Shown here piece by piece: positions 47,480-60,871 of a DNA stretch of 64,000 bases. A program made the translations under genes and the position numbers. Source of the DNA: Aquatica leii. Taxonomy: Eukaryota; Arthropoda; Insecta; Coleoptera; Lampyridae. Positions within the stretch are counted from its first letter, which is position 1, and each line of letters opens with the position of its first letter. The stretch spans positions 61,687,389 to 61,751,388 of the forward strand of contig CM069435.1 of the NCBI GenBank assembly GCA_035610365.1, given 5' to 3'. The notes under the pieces are model-generated. The model saw only the letters and a program-made list of their open reading frames with translations. It was not told where the DNA came from and ran no database searches.

Positions 47480-48090
47480 GTTGTTACGAGAGTTTTCTCG
47501 CAACAAAAGTTACTAGCGACTAACTCACTTGAATTTCGGTCGTAAGCTCCGTGGTGATAAATTATAAAACAAATTCAAAAAGCGTCAAAACGATTAGAAT
47601 GATAAACACCTAACAAACATCTAACACTAAAACAGAATATATGACAAGACACTGATTATAATGACAAATATTTTTTTTTAATAAGAAGAAAAGCAGAGGT
47701 TAAAAATAAGTGTTACGTAAACAAGGCAGAATGATGTACATATGTAGCAACAAACAATAATTCTATAAATATCACAGTTGATACAAGTCCTGAAGAGTAG
47801 GCAACACTCGAAACTATATATAAAAAATATAATAAAGTTAAATAACACGTAATTTCAGAGTTAATCGTTGATTTAAGGCAAAACTAGTGACGTTACAGTT
47901 GTTGCTAATCGCATTTAGCGTAAATTGAAATCATCGAAACAAAAATATGCATGCGTTAATTCTGATAATAACTATATCTAGTTTTTACGTATTTTACGTT
48001 CGACAAATGTACAAATTACTGACCAATAAAAGAAAAAAAGGATTACCTACGGTCGTCCATGCAGATAGCTATCACACGCTCTAACCATCT
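47480..48090. repeat. Old interspersed repeat, copy 2
   Basis: Diverged copy of 31500-32110 in the same orientation (landmarks given under copy 1). Between the two copies the general order of blocks is preserved, so it is one dispersed family and not chance AT similarity. Confidence 0.6.
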
Positions 48091-48892
48091 CCTAAAATCA
48101 ATAAAAAAATGAAGCAAAGATTAGATAGAAGATCGTATCACAATTAAGTTGCTTACTGACAAACAATGAATCCGAATTAAATGCGTTTTTCTTCCGTTGA
48201 AAAATTCTAGCTGTCAAAATATGGCGCATGTCTGTCATATCGAAAAGTGGGCGTTCCGAAAACAAATTTTATACTCGAAATTTTTTAACATACCAAATTT
48301 TTTACATATCAATTTACCTAAGACTACAAAAAACTTTTTTTTCCACTACTAGTTGTATACGCTTGCATTATTACGTATAATAGAAGGCCGTGAAGTTGTA
48401 CTTTTTTAAGCGCAGGTAAATAATATTTCATTATTAGCTAGTAGTTAATAATGAACATATTTACATTTTCTGATAATACTACAACAGCTTCAAAGAAAAA
48501 AAGTTTACCAAACTGCGTTCCAAGAGCAAGAGATTTTATTTAATGCTAATTTAAGTTTTCAAACCGCTCAATTAATAAATTAATTTGATTTGAAAAAGTA
48601 AGTTATTTGAAGTTCGCGCTTAATTAAATGTGAATATTATTGAGTTAAATATGTTTTAGGTGTAATCAATGCTTAAAATAATAATGTTTTTAAACAATTT
48701 AAACAACTTTAGCAATAAAAACTTACGTTATCTGTTTATTTTTGTGTTTTAAATCACAATTAAGAATTACGTCAAAATTAATTCTATTAAACTAATGACA
48801 ACTGTCAGAATTACTGACTTGATTTTTAATTTAAAATTAATATCTTAAATTTTAAATTTGAATTAGTAACAGGTAGAAAGGTTTTAATAATT

Positions 48893-49053
48893 GTAGTAGT
48901 GGAAAAAATTGTATATATAACACGGTTGAGAAGTTCATTATAACCTGCGCGATTTATATCCCTCGACGCTTCGCGTCTCGCGATATAATCTATCGCTTAG
49001 GTTATAATGATGCACTTCTCAACCTTGATATATAATATACTATTTTCTACTAC
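48893..49053. repeat. Long hairpin with GC-rich TTCG apex
   Basis: The arms contain GGTTGAGAAGT(T/G)CA(TCA)TTATAACC and (A/G)CGAT(AGA)TTATATC and are imperfect reverse complements around CCTCGACGCTTCGCGTCTCG (48961-48980). The layout of AT-rich arms, GATATA next to the tip, and a GC-rich tip with central CTTCG is the same as in the two hairpins of the Mutator-like element at 15.4 and 15.9 kb, although arm sequences differ. Confidence 0.75.
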
Positions 49054-51311
49054 TAGCAATATAACATTAACCGTTTACTTAAGACTAGTATCTAATCTAA
49101 CAACTTATAGTTTTTGCTTCGCATTTAAAAGTGTTTTTCTTGATGAAAGTGTTTGTTTCAAAAAAATTTTTGATTTGACATTAATTGTATTTTTCCAAAA
49201 GCACAAGAGAAATTTCTTTTCATCTCAGACTTTTATTGCTCTTAACTGTCGCAAATTCGAATTTTTCGGTTTTGTAAACCGTTTTTGGCAGTTTTTGCTC
49301 ACTATTTTTGAGAGATAGGTAGTCTTTGTTCGAGCAATAAAATTCAACTCGTTCCAGTTCCTGCTCTTGGCGTTCTTTTTCCTCGTAGACGTTTAAAACC
49401 TTCGTTTAACTTGGGTTTAAAAATTCCCACTTGTGAAAAAAAAACGTTAATTTTACACAAGAACTTGTTAAATTAATAACTATATTTTTTAACAAAAAGA
49501 GGTTTTCTTAATCATCTTTTTTAGAATATTTAAATTTTGTTGGTCTTGTCAGTGTTATTTAGTAATAGACTTTAAAAAAAATTAAATTTTACTTTTAGTG
49601 ACTGGAGAATGTTTATATTGTATTTTAAATTAAATTATAGTAATTATTCAAATTCCGTTTTGTTTTGTTGGTTGTTATGTAATGGTAAACGAATTCAAAC
49701 AACTATTTTTTTTTAACGAACAGGTACAGTTAGTTTATATATAGTGCTTAGTAACCGTTGTACACGAATGCCCACAATAATTAATTGCTATTGATAACAA
49801 CATTCTTGCACTATCAACAAATTTTTTCTAAAAAAGACTAGTCATAAGCTTAAAAATTAAAAAAAAAACTTTAATTCTGTAAGCACAAGAAAATGTTTAA
49901 AACGTATAATTTTGAATAAAAAGCGTGATGTTAATTAGAATTCTGTAAATAAACGTAAAATTTAAATTGTTTAAATTTTAAGTCAGCAAACTAAAATGTA
50001 AACTAACTTTAAGAGTATATAAAATAAAAAACCATAAAATACCGAAAGCAAAACCTAAAAACAAAAATTTTTGTAGGGTACTTTTTGAAACAAAGTAACA
50101 CATGACAAAAATAATTTTAAAATAATTAATCAAAGCTCTGGGAATTTGTTGCAGCTTCCCCACTTCCGTCGTCGACTGACAATGAGTGTTTGCTTAGTAA
50201 TCTAACTAACAAAGTCGAGTACATAATGCAATAGTAGTTTTAAAATACAATTATTTTCAAATTATTAACAGTTAAAAAACTTCTAGACGTTTTCAATACA
50301 CAAGTCAAACACAAACTTAATTTAAATACAAATTTGCAAACTAATTTCCATTCACGTTTTAACACACAAACTTATTTGAAATTTCATTTTGCTCTTATTT
50401 TTGTTTAATCAAAAATTATTGTTTAGATGAATAAAAGTTTAATGAAACGGTACTACTTAATAAGTATAATTTTATGTGTATTAATAAATAAGAAAGATTT
50501 TCAAACGCCCCAACAATTTTGCAATGAGATCTTATAAATCAACTAAAAACAAATAAACACGGGTCGATGCTTTAATCAAAACCGAAATTAATTTTCCATT
50601 AAAATTTCTTCTCGTTCCTGGTTTGTTTTCATTTAACGCTATTTTATATTCCAAAGATGCTTGTTTTGAGAACTCGAGCAAATCTTTTTCATTACATTAT
50701 TTAGTTGTTTTTTCGTTAACGAGTCGGCGTTGTTAGTTTTCCTTTATATTTTCTAATTTCGTATTCTCATTACGTTATCTAAAATTTACACGTACTTGAA
50801 TACAAAATAGCAACAGTCTAAAGTTTTGCAACTGGTGGTTTTATTCTATTTAAGCGTAAATAATAAAATTATAAGGTATTGGTTTAGATTCGGTTTTATT
50901 TTATACAAGAAATATGTGCATGTGTATTATGTGCACGTTTAAGATGTAAAATCTATTGTTTAATTTGATTGCGTTAATTTTCACCCGGTATTCCGCAGTA
51001 TGAAAATGTATACAAGTCCACCAACGCATGCTAACGGACAGGCGCTCTTTCTGCTTTAAAGAAATTATTGAGTTTAGATCAGAGTATTTGCACATGCGTC
51101 GTATATATGTGAATGTAATATATTTCGGTAGGTATTCTCCATCGCGGTTAGTTCAACACTTTGTAAGAGATAAAAGAAAGAAGGAAATCTAATGCAGAAT
51201 ATAACAAATATATATTCTGGCAAAACGTAGTGTCTCACCTAAAATGTATTTCAATCAAAGTACCTGAAGTAGTGAATATTGACGTTTGATGAGTGCTCGC
51301 ATTAACCGTTG
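49054..51311. other. No gene seen; 5' flank of the protein kinase C gene
   Basis: AT-rich DNA. Frames of 60-100 codons (for example 49007-49318) show no domains. Upstream untranslated exons of the kinase gene could lie here but cannot be recognised by eye. Confidence 0.45.
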
Positions 51312-51336
51312 TATAAATAAAACTGTTGATATTTAG
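51312..51336 (+). promoter_or_regulatory. Possible TATA box and initiator upstream of the PKC exon
   Basis: TATAAATA lies at 51312-51319 and an initiator-like TTAGT at 51332-51336, about 85-108 bp before the start codon. The spacing (about 22 bp) is shorter than the usual ~30 bp, and such AT-rich strings are common here, so this is weak. Transcription could begin in an upstream exon. Confidence 0.2.
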
Positions 51337-51419
51337 TGATTCTAGAAATGCCCTACATTTTTTGTGAATGAAAATTTGTCTCGTTTTTATTTTTAAATAA
51401 TTTAATTCAATAAACAATT

Positions 51420-51589
51420 ATGGCTGACGAAGAAATTGAAGAATCTACTCATTTAGAGAAAAAATTTGGATTACGTGGACGCAAAGGCGCGCTGAAAAAG
51501 AAAAATGTTTATAACATAAAAAATCATAAATTTATTCCACGATTTTTTAAACAACCCACGTTTTGCTCCCACTGCAAAGACTTTATTTG
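51420..51589 (+). CDS. Conventional protein kinase C, first coding exon (partial)
   Basis: The 56 codons from ATG 51420 begin [17 protein letters not shown] and continue with [36 protein letters not shown] and a split Trp codon. [10 protein letters not shown] is the autoinhibitory pseudosubstrate: Ala stands where a substrate would have Ser/Thr. It is followed by the start of the C1A domain, with the conserved H (of NHKF) and the C-x2-C of FCSHC that bind zinc and later diacylglycerol. The exon ends TG and is followed by the consensus donor GTAAGT (51590). The place matches the first intron of vertebrate and insect conventional PKC genes, just before GFGKQGFQC. An in-frame TAA at 51411-51413 fixes the start. 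No next exon was seen to 64000, so the C1B, C2 and kinase parts lie beyond the window. The enzyme is a calcium/diacylglycerol-activated Ser/Thr kinase recruited to membranes. It could be the Pkc53E or eye-PKC orthologue; the exon cannot decide. Confidence 0.95.
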
Positions 51590-53189
51590 GTAAGTTTTTT
51601 GCGTTTAATTATTTTTAAGTTTGTAAAAACGCGCTCTTTTAATTCAATAACAAAATATACGTAGCACGTAAACAAAAAACTTTATTATGTGCATGAAACT
51701 ACGTCAAATGTTTTTATTATTTTTATATTTGAGAAAAATTTCCAGAAATTTTGTTTGTTTTAATAAACGTTAGAATAAAGTAAACTAAAAATAACTAAGC
51801 ATGTGTTGCAAATTCTAAAATATTTCTACAGTAGTTCAGCTTTAAATTGTTTTGTAAACGGCGGCGGTAAGTCTATTTCTACAATAGCAAAAATTTGTAA
51901 CAATTTATTTAATTGTTTATACATTCGTATACTTACTAATGACGTTTTTTCGAAAGTAATAAATAATAGAAAGCATTTTCTTGTTTGACGTTGATTGTAA
52001 ATTTTAGATTATACTATGACTGTAATTAAAATTGTTTATTAAATTTTAAGTACTTTTTGATTTTTAAATTAATTTAAGTATTTAATATTACTACTTAAAT
52101 TTGTTTGTTGTAAGATTGTCTTACCGCAAAGACTTCTGTTTATGAAACGATCTATGTATTAAAAAGGATACGTTTAAAATTGTAAAAAATATTGACCTTT
52201 TTTGTTGCTTTTTATTATTTTCAAATCATTTTATATAAATATGCTAACCGGTAACACAGCCAGTAAATCCGCATTCTAGTTTTTAGCTGTTCAGTTTTGC
52301 TAATCGTATTTTTTAAAATTTTTTTATTATTACATAGCTAAATTTTTAATATTTTGTATACAAAAAACCTAATGAGTTTTATACTCTTTTTCTACTTATG
52401 GTATCGTTTTTTAGAACATATTATATTAGGGTTTCATTTTTTTCAACTGAGTTTTTCTAAATGTCTTACTACTATTTTTTAAAACTGTTTGAAATAAAGA
52501 TTAATTTTGTTGCTTGTTTATTTTGTGTTTCTAAAAATCAAATATAAGTTTTTTCAGCTGTTGAGTTTATTGGCATAGTCTCTTACTGATACTATTTTCG
52601 TGATTTGGAATCAAAAAACCTTAAAATCATTTTTTACTTTACATATTTGTTTTTAGATCAGTTTCGTGTATGATTTGACATCTTGGCATTCTAACTCACG
52701 CAATGTACAAACAGTGTTGATAACTGTTAGTTCTAAATTATATTAATATGTCAATATTTTTATATTTTTTTATGCCTAAACGTGTTTTTAATTGTCTTAG
52801 AATTATTTCTAAAAAATTTTGAATAACAACGAAAACGCAAATTTTTATGGAAAAAATTAAGATCGATTATGTAAATAATTATAAGCTTTCACTATTATTA
52901 GAACAATTTTTTAATTCAATTAATAACTACAAAACATGGTAAAAATAGAATAGAATGTTTATAATTTTGGTTAAAATTAGTTAGTCGTTGCGGTGCTATA
53001 AATGCACAATAAAATCTTATATACACAAAACTATGTTATTTTAATAAAATTAAATACAAAACAAATCCTAAAATTATTAAAGAAATAAATTTATTTTAAA
53101 ATATTTAAAAAAATAAACAGTCTCTAAAAACATAATTATTGTCTATCTATAGTATTGTTATCAGCTTAAGTATTGTTCTTTTTCTTTCT

Positions 53190-54250
53190 TGTTTTTTTTC
53201 ATACTTCCACTTCGGAGGTCTTTTCAATGGTCCCTTAGTTTCTGGCTTTTGTGTTTTAGCCCACATTGCTTATTGCTGTGCGCTCATCTTATCGACAGGA
53301 TTTTGTTTATCTTAGTATATACTTCTAGTTTTTCTCTTATTATATTATTTTTTATTCCTATTTTGAAGGATGACTTCTTTAGTAAACTTTACTTTTTTTA
53401 TTTCTGTTATTTTCTTCGTCTTTTTGTTTTTGCCGTTTTCTCTTTTGTTTCTATTTGTATATTATAGTTTTACTCTTTTTGTTCATGTTTTTTTTTCTAT
53501 ATTACGTCTTTTGTTAGATATCCGTCACTTGGTATGTGTACTCGCACATAATTAAATTTATCACTTGTTGGATAATGTTGATGTCGATTGCTAATTCGCA
53601 TTCGACAAGAGTTTTAGAAATCATAATTGTGTTTTTTTAAGTAATTGGAGCATGTTAAATTTGGATTATGTTTTAAATCTATATAGCAGGCGCTGTAGAT
53701 CATTTTTGTTTTTATCCATATGTATGACTGCCTCTGCATAGCACTTTTTTTAATAATTGGTTTTTCATCTTATACCTATCATATTTTTTTTACACTTTTG
53801 GCGATTTGGTTTATAGTCATGTTGAAGAAAGTCGGGTTTAAGCTGTTGCTCTGTTTATTGCCTGTAGCTAATTCTACCTCTTGAGTGAGTCTCCGGTCAG
53901 TCTGTATTCTAATCTTGTTATTACTGTTAAGTAGATTTGTTATTTTTAAATACTTTGTGCTGGCGTTATCTTGTTTTGATATTTTTAGTGTATACGTCAA
54001 TTGTAAACGCTGGTTTTAGAGCTACGAACAAAATGAACATAGACTATAGTTAAACTCTATTAGCTTCTTAAATAGTTAAGATAAATATTGCGTCTGTTGT
54101 TGATGTATTTAGTCTAAAATTTTGTAACTCATCGCATACTGTTATCAATGATTATTTAAGTAAAATATTAGTTAGGTTTTTAAGTATGGAGCTTAATAGC
54201 GTTAGTTAGCAGGATAAATGTTTCTAACTTTCTTGTGTATCGATATGATT
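53190..54250 (-). pseudogene. LINE reverse-transcriptase fragment (3' part of ORF2)
   Basis: Minus-strand frames read STTDAIFIL (about 54100-54070) and VALKPAFT (about 54030-54005), corresponding to the GRSTTDAIF and F(V/I)DLKKAF palm blocks. RIQTDRRLTQEVELATGNKQ follows, then SLNPTFFNMTINQIAKSVKK (53900-53780; normally LSPTLFN). Further on, DKNKNDLQRLLYRF (about 53700-53660) follows the degraded catalytic YADD region (CYAEAV near 53735), and VECELAIDINIIQQVINL lies at about 53610-53555. Near 53320-53200 a KMSAQQ...KLGTKGPLKRPPKWKY pattern matches the C-terminal linker common in insect non-LTR elements that end 'GRPRKRW'. The order is intact, but many stops and frameshifts remove function. 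An intact enzyme copies element RNA at nicked chromosomal DNA. Clade not assigned. No poly-A tail was confirmed. Confidence 0.7.
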
Positions 54251-54999
54251 TTACTATAGAAGGCCGCCTGGCATTTTTTTGCAAAAAATAATTTAACTGC
54301 ATAAAGTTTAATGTGAGAATATTTCATGGGAATACAAAAACTCAACTATTTTTTATTAAATTAGCAAGGTTGCAGTGTTCTTTCCCTTTTATTAATATTT
54401 TTGTTTCGTATTTAAAAAATAGTGGAAAGTGTGTCCACTGTGTCCCTACCTGTGGTACGTTGGACATAACGTCGGGTTTCAACAAGCATATTAGTTTATG
54501 TAATACAAACAAACAAATTAATAATAAATTTTATTGTACATCAACTCAAAATACAAAAATTAGCATAAAATTATATTAATTATAAGGAATACTGCAGTAG
54601 ATTACCTTAATGTATAATTGCGAAGACCAATATTAATACGGTAAAGATTATTTGTTCTAGCTGTGCCACCAACGTTGCTTCGCAAGAAAAAGAATAGTAC
54701 CATATTGTCAATATCTACTGTAGCCTCGTTTTTAACGCTACAAAACAAACTGTTGGCTGTGTTTTTTTTTAATGTTTACAGTAAATTTTAGTTGACCATT
54801 GTGTACGGTTACCACCTGACCAACAAAATATTTTAAAGATTTCAAAGTAGCAAATTTAACTATAACAAAATTTTTTGCTTTAATGTGTGAAATTTTTGGA
54901 ATGACCTAGTTTTTCTGATTTCTCTTTATAAAGTTTAACTTCATCACTGCTTTCTGTTAGTTCCATGCTTTTCCCGTTATCGGAGTCACTTTTGATTTA

Positions 55000-55990
55000 T
55001 TTTTTATAGTTGTTTTAAAAATATTGCTTACATTATATGGAGAAGTTCTTTTCCGTGGATGTTCAAATAACCAGCTCCTACAAAATTTCAATTTTGAGAT
55101 ATTTTGATATGACTTAGAACTTAGTGAGGCTTACTTGGAGGCATTATTATAAGAATGCTTTAAAGGGCCATATACTGTGCTGTCTAAAAGCTAAAGACGA
55201 TGGCTGGTATGGTGAAGAAAGGTTAATAGTGAAACCCCATTTTCTTTAGCTAGATTTATTGCCTGAATACAAACATGGGCTTCAGGGTTGTTCATGATTA
55301 GGAGTACTCGAGAATTGGTTGAAGCATTTCAAAATTTAATGAACTGCTGCAGCCACTTCACAAATAACTTAGTATTTATCCAACTTGACATATTTAAAAC
55401 ACCTATAGTACCTGGTGGAGCTTCCTTAATCATGTGCTCATTAAAGTGTACTTAGCAAAATATTATGAATGGGGAGCTGCATTTCCAAGTGCATTAAATA
55501 CTCCACAAATAGTTATTGTTCTTCCTTTTTCTGCAGATGTAATCTGCGCAACATGTTTACGCCCTTTTTGACCGAAAATGATATTTTTCATACATCTGTT
55601 CTAAGTTGTCAAAAAATTTATCAACTAACGGTTTTTTAAAGCTTATAGCTCTTGCTGTAGAATTTGGTTCTGCTGTTCGAGTTAAAACATATTGATTTCT
55701 TTTTAAAAATAAATCAAACCAATTTTTTCCAGCCGATTGATTTTGCTCCTACGATTCCGGTAGTTGTTTATTCTTAGCTTTAGCAAATTCAAAAGCAAGC
55801 TGGCGATCGCTTTTTGGTATTAATCCTAGATTTAACTGAGCGCATATTATAAAATACTTTGTGAGTAGAGATTCTTCATCTTCATCAAATATTTTACGGG
55901 TTGCATAACGCGAAACGTTTACAGGAACATTAGTAAAAACAGCAATGTCCCAGTTAATGCCGACATTTTTACATTTATTAGTGTATAGCT
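55000..55990 (-). pseudogene. Pogo-like transposase relic (third, different copy)
   Basis: Minus-strand frames run VSRYATRKIF, SLLTKYFIICAQLNLGLIPK and SDRQLAFEFAKAKNKQLPES (about 55930-55755), the CENP-B-type DNA-binding part. Then come GKNWFDLFLKRNQYVLTRTA and ARAISFKKPLVDKFFDNLEQ (55730-55600). The DDE core is heavily broken: ITSAEKGRTITICGVFNALG is readable at about 55550-55490, and DSTVYGPLKHSYNNA near 55195-55145 keeps the third Asp block. The second block, near 55300, reads NNPEAHVCIQAINLAKENGV-like sequence; the DNHESH motif is degraded. It differs from the pogo-like genes at 1.2 and 40.8 kb and so represents another lineage. It sits in the presumed PKC intron, antisense to the gene. 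No terminal repeats were identified. Confidence 0.75.
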
Positions 55991-56423
55991 TGAGTTTCGT
56001 CCTAGGAATATTAAACGTTACTGTTGTCCGTTTTAATATAAAAAAACTTTCTCATTCATTTTTAAAAAAATTTAAATACAATACTACGCAAAGCGTGCAC
56101 TAAAGAAACCGCAGGTTTAACTGTTTAACCGAACTTGAAAAAAGGAGGCGCTTTTCAACCGTTGACCGATTTGGATTATTTTTTTTTATTAGAAACCTTA
56201 GGAGTGGTTTCATTTAAATTTGGTCAACTTCTGATGATGGGATTCGTGAGAAAATTATCAGTCTCAAATTTACATTGACATGAAATTTTCTTAAACGATC
56301 TGCATCTTTAAGGTTTTCAAACTACTATCATTCACATCACTAAAAAAAATTTTTTTTTTAAACTGATTCCAAAAAAGCGCATCAAGTAAAATGGACTAAA
56401 AAGTAAAAATTAATAATTTAATT

Positions 56424-56628
56424 TAGGTACAATTAAATGACGAACTTTTTATTTACATGAAATTACTTTTTGAAGTCGATGCCATAAATGACATTAACGT
56501 ATGGTCAGGCTTAATTCTTAACGTTAACTTTGGCAGTTGTTATGGATTTAAGTTGAATGTGTTTGACATCGACTTTAAAAAATTTCATATAATTAAAAAT
56601 GTTGTTGTTTAATTGTAACTAAAATAAA
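56424..56628. repeat. Imperfect foldback (about 205 bp)
   Basis: TACAATTAAATGACGAACTT...GAAGTCGATG at about 56428-56480 pairs, with roughly 70% identity, with its inverse ending near 56626 (CATCGACTTTAAAAAATTTC...AATTGTAACTA). It could be an old MITE. No target duplication is visible. Confidence 0.4.
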
Positions 56629-59600
56629 TAGTTATTATTTATTACTTTTATTGTATTTTATTTGATGCATTTTTTGAAGTGTTCTTTTTTTTGTTAAAAA
56701 TTGTATTATCATTTTTTTAATATGTGTAAAACAATAAGTTTGATGAGACGAACTAAATCAAATTTTGTTTTTAATTACATTTAAAATTAGACAATTTTTT
56801 AAAATTTACATTTTAAATTTTTTTACAAATCAAAAAAGTCTCTGCTCTAATTAAATAATATTTTGTTTCTGGGTTTGTCTATAGTATTATATAAGTTACT
56901 CTTATTATATCGTGAATATTTTGTCTAAGCAAATAGGGCAAATTTTAAAAAAAATTACTTTGTGTTTTTATTATTTTTTAGTAATTATAAACATTTTTAC
57001 AAAAAAAGCAGTAAAACACAAAAAATAAATCAGAAACAGAAAACCACACAGGCAACTGTTGATTAATTTTATGAAACGTTTTTGATAAAACTATGAATTT
57101 AACATTCTTGTAAATTAAAAATAAATTCTATAGTAATTGTTTTTTTCTAATTTAACTCACAGATTAAGTGAAACGTAGATGCTTTACTATGTCACATACA
57201 AACAACATCTTCTAAAATTAAATGCATTCTTAAATTACTAGGTATAACTACTAAACGATTCTTTAAATTAAAAAAAGCGTATTACAAAAACGTTTTGTAA
57301 TTTCATCCCATTTATTTTTCCTTTTTTTTACATTTTTTTCTGTCTAATTCTGAGTATAATTTTTTTACATTTATTGGCTTTAAAGTGTTTGTATCTAATG
57401 TTTTATTACATTTGTTTATCTACTTTTTTGTAATGAACCAATGTGTTTCTGTAGTTTTTGGTATTTAGGTTTCAGTTTTTTCTGTACTTGTCCAAATGTC
57501 TATTTACATGGTCTACTTAGTTTTACTTTAATTCGCATATTCTTTTTACAATGTTTATGAGTTTATTTGCATTGTTGCTGATCTTATCTTATTTTTTCCA
57601 CGATTTACTAAACTGTTTTTAATAATTTTATAATTTTTTTTATAAAAACGATTGCTAACGTGACATACATATGTTAATGCCGGAAAACAAATTTATTTAT
57701 TGAATCATTTGGTACTAAAATACATTATATACCTCAGATTTCCATATTATTAGTCGTAATACGTTCTGATTTTTTCTGGCATTTTTTCAGTTTTGATTTT
57801 AGATCTTGCTTTTTTCTAATTGTTAGTGTTATCAATATTCTGTATAATATATTAAGGTAATTAACTTTAAATTAGTAAAAATAATTTTTTTTATAATTTT
57901 TATATAACCTTACTCTTAAAATAAAATAAAAATTATTTTAGTCGACAAGTGAATAATCAATTATGAGATAATTTGATAAAATATTATAAATTACATACGT
58001 AAGCTACATTATTTACTTGTATTATATTTTTATCGTTATTAGATTATATTACAAAACAACAAAACCAGTAACCGGAAAAGACTAATTTTTAAATTAGCAC
58101 AATAAGTTTTGGTTTAGTTTTTGGTTCCATATATATTGTTTTATTTATACAAAATTGTTCTCAAAAAATTTAATTAATCAAGTTTTAACTCAAACTGTCT
58201 ATTTTTACTATACACACAAGAAGTAATTGATAAGAATATGTTTGTATAACAAAAATGCCTTATACTAACTAAAAAAAGCCTTTTTACGCTTGTATTTTTT
58301 TTTACTCGTTAATATTAATTTTTTTGTTCTTTATCAATTTCTTTTAAATATATTGTAACGTCTATAATTAAAATTATAAATAAATTCGTTCCACTTCCTT
58401 GTTTTTGTTTCTGCATGCTTTATATATACTTTACTAAATAAATTTTATACAAGAACGTGCTAAAGTAGGTCACACTTTACCAATAATTATTTCATTCTAA
58501 CAATGCTTTATCTTAATAAGATTTATTTAATTAAATTATACTGTAATATGTGCAAGTCTAAATCTAAAACAATTTCTACGCTATCTTTTCTTTCGTTAAA
58601 CAGTATTAATTCTTTTAATTGCATTTAGTTGACTGTCGTTTCGTCAAAATTTAAAAAAAATAAATAAAAGAAACTCTTTTCGGCACATGACCTGTCCTCA
58701 ATGCGAATGTCAAACCGTCGCTCTCATATTTATGCAACCCAAGGCAATTGCTCTTTCACCTTATATTTCTGGTCAGTTCCCTTAAATTTGTGCCAATTAA
58801 ATTTCGATTGGTGTTTTCAAAACCACATTTGATTACAACATATAATTGGGACGAACAAAAAAGTGTTGAATACTGGTTAAATTAAAACGACACGAACAAA
58901 AACTTGCCTAAATACTAGTTTTTCCACTTTAACTTTCTAATTGTGATTAATACTTTAATTCAAGTACATGAATATTATTTAAAGTATTTTAGAAATAGCA
59001 CTATAATTAATGAGCGTTGTCTAATGTTAAGGTTAGGGATTAATGTTGTTAACTTCTATCGGATGGTAATGTAGATTAAAAGTAATAATTAATTTAAATT
59101 TCATTATAGAAATGACATTCTGTTGAAGATTATGTAATGTATTAATACGAACACGGAAATTAGCGAGCATGAAGGTTTTCATTTTGCTGGTACTACTCAG
59201 TAGGTCATGGTGATATTAATGCATCACTAATTACGTCACAATTGAATTAATAACTACGATACAAGCTAAACTAGATCTAGTTTCTAAAAAATTTGTAAAT
59301 TAAGATTTTTTGATATATATTTATTTGTGTTACATTTTTAATGCGCAAAATAGCACGGCATAATTAGATTTTCTTTTTGATTATGTTTTGTAATGTATAG
59401 ATGTATACATTTTTTAAATGCTGTGAACCAATATATCAAAATAAAAAACTAAAACTAATTTTAAGCGTATCAACCTGTTGATTGCGTTATTATATTTGGA
59501 CAAGTTCCAAGCGAAATACTTTTCAAATTTGTTCGCGTGTTTTCTTTTTATTGGAATTCAGCTAACAAAAAGAAATAATTGATAATATTTGTTTTTGTTG

Positions 59601-60871
59601 TAAATAAACTAAACCTGATCGAAAACAGATTTTTATTTTATATTTTGAGTTAATGAAGAATCAGCGACAGCGAAGAAAGAAAATAGAAAATGTTATAGAA
59701 TAAAATCTCTAAACTACATATAAAAAATATAAAAAGCACAAAATTTATATCGGGCTCGATTGCTTGGACTGTATCCAATAAAATAAGAAACTGAAAATCA
59801 ATAAACAGTAATTTTATATACTTGAGATTTTTTTTTTATATCTTGACACAGTTTGCAGATACCGCAGATATCAAATTTAAAATACTTTCATTTTATGCTG
59901 AATACGTGTTAGTGTTTAAATTTGGATTTGTTCGAGATTTTGAACCGTTTCTGTACGAAATCAATTTCAAACCGCTTTAAGTTTAAATAGAAAATCTAAC
60001 GTGCTTTAAATAGTAGCAAGAAAATGGATAATCATTTTGTTTCACTTAAATCACAACTTTATATAAACATATTCTAATATTGATAAAAAAATTGAAATGT
60101 TATAAGTACTGAATCTTAAAAATTAAATAACAACAGCTTTTATAAAAACTTTTAAAAAAGTACAAATTTTAATTTACTATTTGCCTGCTAGCTGTATTCG
60201 TCTTTTGATAATTTGTTGTCACTTTTTTTTGCTACTGTTAAGCATAAAATTCTTTTGTAATAGATTTAATTTTCAAAAAAACAATTTCTACATATTATTT
60301 ATATCTTAAAATAATTTTTGCTATTTGATGTTACGTGCTATCGATACAAGAAAATTCTATCTGTGCAACCATTGTTTCACCTCAATGCTGCAATTGAAGA
60401 CTCCAGTGCAAGGATCAGACAAGTACACTAAAGTAAAATTTTGGAAAACAAATAAAAACTGTTTGTTCCTTTGCATTGCGATATTGACAGTTTTAGTGAT
60501 ACGTACATAGTTAATATAAATAATAAATTTTAATTAGTTATAATTTTTTTGCTTTTTATGTGCATAAAAAAGTTTCGAAATCAGATGTCTGATTTTTGCA
60601 CCGGAAAATCTTGTAGCAAAAACGCGTAATCAAAGCTAAGTGAATTCGTACCTCACATGCTTATACAAGCAAACGAGCAGATCATGATTTTCAGATGCTT
60701 GGTTTTTACGCAAAAAACAAAAATCAGATCTTTAATGTATAAATTAAAAAATAAACCAAAACATACATAAAGTAAACACAGTAAAGTAACACTGAAAAAA
60801 AACAAAATGTAGTTATAATAAACCTAAATCTAGTATATAGAAACGCTAGTCGAAAATTATTAGTAGTTTAG

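Noticed and set aside
53189-53555. Phe/Leu-rich plus-strand frames that look like membrane segments
   Set aside because: They are the complement of A-rich LINE coding sequence; hydrophobicity is produced by T-rich DNA.
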